From NCBI RefSeq assembly GCF_002009175.1, contig NZ_CP018047.1, positions 2,418,001-2,482,000 of the forward strand: a stretch of 64,000 nt of DNA. Direction: 5' to 3'. Positions 60,380 to 64,000 of this stretch are shown piece after piece. The position numbers were made by a program, and so were the translations under genes. The stretch is from Streptomyces niveus. GTDB lineage: Bacteria; Actinomycetota; Actinomycetes; Streptomycetales; Streptomycetaceae. Positions within the stretch are counted from its first letter, which is position 1, and the number at the start of each line of letters is the position of its first letter. Under the pieces are notes generated by a model. It had not been told where the DNA came from and made no database searches. It saw only the letters and a program-made list of their open reading frames with translations.

Positions 60380-62407
60380 TCATAGGGGCGGGAAGTGCAG
60401 AGGTTCGTCGGGAGCCTGCCTGTGGGGTGGATCGTAGATGAGGACGATGTGCCGTGCCCAGGCTGTGTCCCGATCGTCCCGGTCGGGGTCGGCGTTGACG
60501 ATGCGCAGCAGCCGTACACGCTCGCGCAGCTCGCTCCCGGTGGGGGCGTCGCGCACCAACTGGGCGGCCCTGCGGTGGAATTCGGCGCAGTCGTCGTGTC
60601 CGTCCTCGCCGGTGCGGCGGCACAGCACGGCGACATGGCCGGCGTGGAAGGCGCGGGTGAGGACGCGTGAGCCGCGTCCCGTGGCCGTGCTGGCGCAGTA
60701 CACGGGCAGGGGCACGCCCGCGGCGCCCGCCGTGCTCACCGACAGCCGCGCGTACGCCGCCTCCTCGCCCTCGGGCGCGGCGGCGGTGTGTCCCCGGTCC
60801 GGCACGTCCAGACAGAGCGGTACGGCTTCCAGGGGGCCGTGGTGGGTGGCGCGTCCGGCGCGGTTCCACTCCGGGGTCACGCCGTCGCGGCGGCGCAACT
60901 GGTCGCGCAGGGCGACGACCCGGCGCCGTCCGATAGGCAGGGTGTGCACGCTGGGTGGTTCGTCGCCGCGCGGCAGCCGGGAGCGCCATTCGTCGACGGG
61001 CTCGTCGAAGAGGGCGCGGGGCAGCAGGAAGTCGACGGCGGCGAGGTACTGCCCTGCGTCGGCGCGGGCCAGTGCCTCGCTGAGTCCCTGGCGTACGGCG
61101 GCCTCCAGCCCGGTGCGCGGGACGCCCTCCTCGTCGTGCCTGACGGTGGTCGTGCCGCCGTCGGAGTCCAGCAGTTGTACGCGCCAGGGGTGGGTGCCGT
61201 AGACCTCGGGCTCGATGACGACGAGTACGTCGTCGTGGGCCGCGTCGCCGGGGCCCGTGCGCGCGCCGTCGCCACCGCCGTCGTCACGGTCGCCGCCCGC
61301 GAGGAGCGCCAGGCTCTCCTCGCGGATCACGTCGGTCTCCAGGGCGTTGGCGGCCGTCTCGACCCAGTCGCGGAGTTTCTTGGCGCCCGGGGTGTCGCGG
61401 GGCGCGCGCAGGGCGCCGTAGACCATCGCCGCGTACAGGACGACGGCTTCCTGTTCGAGATCCCGTCCCGCCGGGGCCGCTTCGGTGCGCTCGCGCGGGT
61501 CGTAGAGGAGGCCCGAGCCCTCGCGCCAGCTGCGCGGGTCGTTGGACTCGATGCGCTGGGGGCTGCGCAGCAGGCGGCGGCTGGTGCCGTTGACCAGGTG
61601 CAGCACCTGGCCGGGCCCCGACGGCGGTTCGACGTCGGCGAACAGCCCGTACAGCTGGGTGCGTGAGCGCGGGTCGAAGCTGTGCGGCCGGCCCTGCCGC
61701 ACCGCGAGCCGGGTGTGCAGGCGCGGCCAGCAGTCGCCGGAGCCCTCGAAACGCCGCAGATGGTGCCGGTCGTGGGCGGCGACGACCTCGGCCCACACGG
61801 CTTCGGCGCCCTGGTCGCACAGGGCGCGCAGCGCGGTGACGGACTCGGCGCGGCCCACGGTGGCGTCGCCCTGGCCCTGGCTCCTGATGACGCCGATGAC
61901 CGATCCGTACCGGGTGTCGACGACGGGGCCGCCCGAACAGCCGCGCAGGACCAGGCTGTTCTGGAGCCACATCGCGTTGCCCCGGCGCCCGCCGGTGGCC
62001 ATCGCCTTCGTGGAGAGGAACTCCTCGGGGCCGTACGCCCCCGAGGTCTGCGCCCAGCCGTACAGCTCGACCTCGGCGGGTGTGGGCGCCGAACGGTCGC
62101 TGAGCCAGAGGCAGTCGGCGAAGTCCGCGCCGGGCACATGGACGAGCGCGAGGTCGTGACCGGTGACGACGTGGGCGATCTCGCCCTCCAGCCGCTCGTC
62201 GTCGTAGGTGGTGACGGTGACACCGCCTCCTGGCTCCCGTTCCATCGCACCCACCCTCTTGTCCACGACATGCGCGCAGGTCACGACCCATTCGGGGGCG
62301 ACGAAGAATCCACTGCCCCAGAATCCGGCACTGCCTGCGTCATACCCGGCGGCGGCGGGGCCGATGCGGACGACTCCCCGGCTCACGGGGTCTTCGAGGG
62401 AGCTCAT
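60380..62407 (-). CDS. Trypsin-like serine protease with VMAP-type C-terminal region
   Basis: A 675-residue protein. The N-terminal 200 residues are a chymotrypsin-fold protease with an intact triad: His46 in VVTCAHVVDK, Asp85 in GHDLALVHV and Ser158 in LRGCSGGPVVD. No signal peptide is visible, so it is expected to act in the cytoplasm. The remaining 470 residues have no classic catalytic motif; they include DVLVVIEPEVYGTHPWRVQLLDSDGG and end HIVLIYDPPHRQAPDEPLHFPPL, resembling the VMAP C-terminal region associated with vWA-MoxR systems. It would be the effector: proteolysis switched by the MoxR/vWA pair. Start ATG 62405-62407. A Trypco1-like gene lies 124 bp upstream. Confidence 0.87.
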   Translation of the reverse strand: MSSLEDPVSRGVVRIGPAAAGYDAGSAGFWGSGFFVAPEWVVTCAHVVDKRVGAMEREPGGGVTVTTYDDERLEGEIAHVVTGHDLALVHVPGADFADCLWLSDRSAPTPAEVELYGWAQTSGAYGPEEFLSTKAMATGGRRGNAMWLQNSLVLRGCSGGPVVDTRYGSVIGVIRSQGQGDATVGRAESVTALRALCDQGAEAVWAEVVAAHDRHHLRRFEGSGDCWPRLHTRLAVRQGRPHSFDPRSRTQLYGLFADVEPPSGPGQVLHLVNGTSRRLLRSPQRIESNDPRSWREGSGLLYDPRERTEAAPAGRDLEQEAVVLYAAMVYGALRAPRDTPGAKKLRDWVETAANALETDVIREESLALLAGGDRDDGGGDGARTGPGDAAHDDVLVVIEPEVYGTHPWRVQLLDSDGGTTTVRHDEEGVPRTGLEAAVRQGLSEALARADAGQYLAAVDFLLPRALFDEPVDEWRSRLPRGDEPPSVHTLPIGRRRVVALRDQLRRRDGVTPEWNRAGRATHHGPLEAVPLCLDVPDRGHTAAAPEGEEAAYARLSVSTAGAAGVPLPVYCASTATGRGSRVLTRAFHAGHVAVLCRRTGEDGHDDCAEFHRRAAQLVRDAPTGSELRERVRLLRIVNADPDRDDRDTAWARHIVLIYDPPHRQAPDEPLHFPPL

Positions 62408-62531
62408 GCGTCAACACACGGGGAGTACGGAGGCGTTGGAACGGCGCGCGTCCCTCCGCCGGGTGATCCGCAGAGCTGAGCGTCGTTCATCCGCACCCCG
62501 TTCCCCCGAAGTTGAGGCATCTGGGACGAGG

Positions 62532-63005
62532 CTAACCGGATGATCCCGAAGTGGGGAGTGGTTCGGGCCCCGGCGGGGCGGGGGGCGGCGGGGCCGGTGG
62601 GAGCGGTGGGGGCGGTCCCACCGGGGCCGGTGGGACGGGCGGGGCGGGCGGGTCCTCGGAAGGGTCCACGCGCTCGCGGCCGGGCTGCCAGGTGAGGGTG
62701 ACGGAGATGGACGCCTTGGCCTCCCCGTCAGCCAGAACGGCGGCCACCCCCTTGCCCGGTTTCATCGCCAGCTCGATGCCGAACGTCGCGCTGACCTCGC
62801 TCGGACCCGCCGCCCGCGCCGCGTCCATCACGGTGGCGCCGACGGCGGCGATCACCTCGTTGACGCGGGTGACACCCGAACGGATCCGGTCGGCCGCCCC
62901 GACGTCGACGAACGCCGACTCGTCCGGCCGCAGCACACTGACCCTCGCGAGAATGACCTGCCCACCGGGCAGGACCACCTCCTGTACGTCGTGGTCCAAC
63001 GCCAC
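62532..63005 (-). CDS. Trypco1-like (CU044_2847 family) protein with Pro-rich tail
   Basis: A 157-residue protein. Residues 1-112 form the trypsin-co-occurring domain: VVLPGGQVILARVSVL, DVGAADRIRSGVTRVNEVIAAVGATVMDAARAAGPSEVSATFGIELAMKPGKGVAAVLADGEAKASISVTLTW. The last 45 residues are nearly all Pro, Ala and Gly. This family co-occurs with trypsin-like proteases of conflict systems and probably regulates or binds them. Start GTG 63003-63005 with GGGGAGGG. First gene of the cluster on the minus strand; divergent from the DUF6104-type gene. Confidence 0.85.
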   Translation of the reverse strand: MALDHDVQEVVLPGGQVILARVSVLRPDESAFVDVGAADRIRSGVTRVNEVIAAVGATVMDAARAAGPSEVSATFGIELAMKPGKGVAAVLADGEAKASISVTLTWQPGRERVDPSEDPPAPPVPPAPVGPPPPLPPAPPPPAPPGPEPLPTSGSSG

Positions 63006-63103
63006 CCCTCCCCCACTCGGTCACTCGCACCGCGCGCCGGGCCGCGATCCACGGCCCCGCTCCGCGATACCTCCCCTCCGTACCAGGTCGTTACGCTGTT
63101 CGT

Positions 63104-63286
63104 ATGTACTTCACGGATCGCGGGATCGAGGAACTGGAGAAGCGGCGCGGCGAGGAGGAGGTCACCTTCGAGTGGCTGGCCGAGCAGCTGCGTACGTTCG
63201 TCGATCTCAACCCGGACTTCGAGGTTCCGGTGGAACGCCTGGCCACATGGCTGGCCCGCCTCGACGACGAGGACGACGACGAGTGA
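63104..63286 (+). CDS. Small DUF6104-type protein (60 aa)
   Basis: A 60-residue acidic protein: MYFTDRGIEELEKRRGEEEV then EWLAEQLRTFVDLNPDFEVPVERLATWLARL and a run of Asp/Glu at the end. It matches my memory of the small, highly conserved Streptomyces DUF6104 family; function unknown. No Shine-Dalgarno precedes the ATG, so a leaderless message is possible. Predicted mainly helical with an Asp/Glu tail. Confidence 0.75.
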   Translation: MYFTDRGIEELEKRRGEEEVTFEWLAEQLRTFVDLNPDFEVPVERLATWLARLDDEDDDE

Positions 63287-63330
63287 CGGGCATCCGCCGG
63301 GCATCGCGATAGGTCTTGACTTCCCCCATC

Positions 63331-63370
63331 CACGATATATCGTGTTCACCAAGAGACGCGATATGTTGCG
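63331..63370. promoter_or_regulatory. Palindromic operator over the DUF4097 promoter
   Basis: CACGATATATCGTG (63331-63344) is a perfect 14-bp palindrome, and a degenerate second site CGCGATATGTTGCG follows at 63357-63370. A TTGACT -35 at 63316-63321 with TATCGT at 63338-63343 (16-nt spacer) would put the palindrome across the -10. ATATATCG-type repeats are typical of PadR-family repressors, which are often encoded next to DUF4097 genes. Confidence 0.65.
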
Positions 63371-63398
63371 TCGTGGTCGGCCACAGGGAGTCAGCACC

Positions 63399-64000
63399 AT
63401 GGCAGAGTCGACGTGGGAAGTCAGCGAGCCGAAGAAGCTCACCTTCGACGACCCGGTGACGGCGCTCAGCGTACGTATCGTGAACGGCACCGTGAACGTC
63501 GTCGGCACCGACGAGAGGGTACTGGCCGAACAGGGCGGCGCACGCCTGGAGATCTCCGAGATCCAGGGCCCGCCCCTGATCGTGACCCGCACGGGCACCA
63601 CGCTCACCATCGCCTACGAGGACCTGCCCTGGCAGAACTTCCTCAAGTGGCTGGATCGCAAGGGCCACCGGCGGAGCGCCGTCGTCTCCCTCGCGGTCCC
63701 GGCGGGCGCGAGCGTCGAGGTCGGCGTCGTCGGGGCGGGCGCCGTGATCTCCGGGATCAAGGGGCGCACTGAGGTACGCGGTGTGAACGGTGACACCACA
63801 CTCGTCGGCCTGGCCGGCCGGGTCAGCGCGGAGACCGTCGCCGGCAACGTGGAGGCCCAGGCCGTCACCGGCGACCTGCGCTTCAACTCCGTCTCGGGCG
63901 ATCTGACCGTCGTGGACTGCGGCGGATCCTCCGTACGGGCGGACACCGTCAGCGGCGACATGGTCATCGACCTGGAACCCGCGGGCAGACCCACCGACAT
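63399..64000 (+). CDS. DUF4097 beta-repeat protein, C-terminus beyond window
   Basis: The first about 200 residues of a DUF4097 protein: TFDDPVTALSVRIVNGTVNVVGTDE, then successive beta-helix-like strands VEVGVVGAGAVISGIKGRTEVRGVNGDTTLVGLAGRVSAETVAGNVEAQAVTGDLRFNSVSGDLTV in the characteristic short repeat of putative adhesin-like proteins. No signal peptide is apparent at the N terminus. The gene runs off the right edge. Start ATG 63399 is preceded by CAGGGAG. Just upstream sits a PadR-like operator, so the next gene may be its repressor. Confidence 0.85.
   Translation, partial: MAESTWEVSEPKKLTFDDPVTALSVRIVNGTVNVVGTDERVLAEQGGARLEISEIQGPPLIVTRTGTTLTIAYEDLPWQNFLKWLDRKGHRRSAVVSLAVPAGASVEVGVVGAGAVISGIKGRTEVRGVNGDTTLVGLAGRVSAETVAGNVEAQAVTGDLRFNSVSGDLTVVDCGGSSVRADTVSGDMVIDLEPAGRPTD

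Noticed and set aside
1..64000. CRISPR arrays, insertion sequences, prophage or integrative element ends
   Set aside because: No regularly spaced repeats, transposase or integrase motifs were seen; the tRNA-Arg has no duplicated 3' end in the window that would mark an attachment site.

Overview
The window is chromosomal DNA of a Streptomyces or very close relative. It is extremely GC-rich, shows strong GC3 bias (long mirror-image ORFs on the opposite strand of nearly every gene), uses many GTG starts and almost no TTA codons. It carries lineage markers: conservons (sensor-like kinase / roadblock / DUF742 / GTPase), an FtsW-like plus class B PBP pair, Ku next to a stand-alone LigD polymerase, an HspR-type operator in front of lon, and the actinobacterial fused 2-oxoglutarate enzyme Kgd. 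I see no insertion sequence, prophage, rRNA or CRISPR array.

Layout. 1-4.2 kb (minus): hom (cut by the window edge), lysA, an ArgS relative without its catalytic core, a single-domain response regulator, then tRNA-Arg(CCG) on plus. 4.9-12.8 kb (plus): a two-gene partial conservon followed by a complete five-function branched-chain amino acid/amide ABC transporter encoded by four genes. 12.8-20 kb: intergenic repeats, an FAD monooxygenase, a secreted GH97 glycosidase, a hemerythrin protein, divergent ku and ligD-Pol, a zinc-ribbon protein. 20.4-27.9 kb: SH3 protein, a 20-bp perfect inverted repeat, FtsW-like/PBP pair, amidase, DUF3291, AurF-like diiron protein, small surface and hypothetical proteins. 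28-32 kb: a pseudokinase fused to a beta-propeller and an NlpC/P60 hydrolase. 32.1-38 kb (minus): a full conservon cvnA-B-C-D with a styrene-monooxygenase-like flavoprotein behind it. 38.4-51.1 kb: PP2C-like phosphatase, MarR regulator, lon, NAD(P)-binding protein, acetyltransferase, spermidine-synthase-like protein, two-component system, kgd.

51.2-63.0 kb (minus) is the most unusual part. Seven co-oriented genes read, in transcription order: a Trypco1-like protein, a trypsin-like protease with a long C-terminal region, a MoxR AAA+ ATPase, a vWA/TPR protein (SAV_2336 type), a 63-residue FxsA-like precursor peptide, an HExxH peptide-modification enzyme, and a TIR-like/NB-ARC/TPR protein (FxsT type). 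This looks like an NTP-dependent conflict or signalling module (vWA-MoxR-trypsin) joined to a RiPP-like peptide pathway. The radical SAM enzyme usual for FxsA systems is absent, and the peptide tail carries Phe-x-Asp and Trp-x-Asp instead of FxSxx. Two of these genes contain the rare TTA codon, which suggests bldA (developmental) control.

The right end holds a DUF6104-type small protein and a truncated DUF4097 gene with a palindromic operator over its likely promoter. All assignments come from reading the sequence and knowledge of families; no database search was run.
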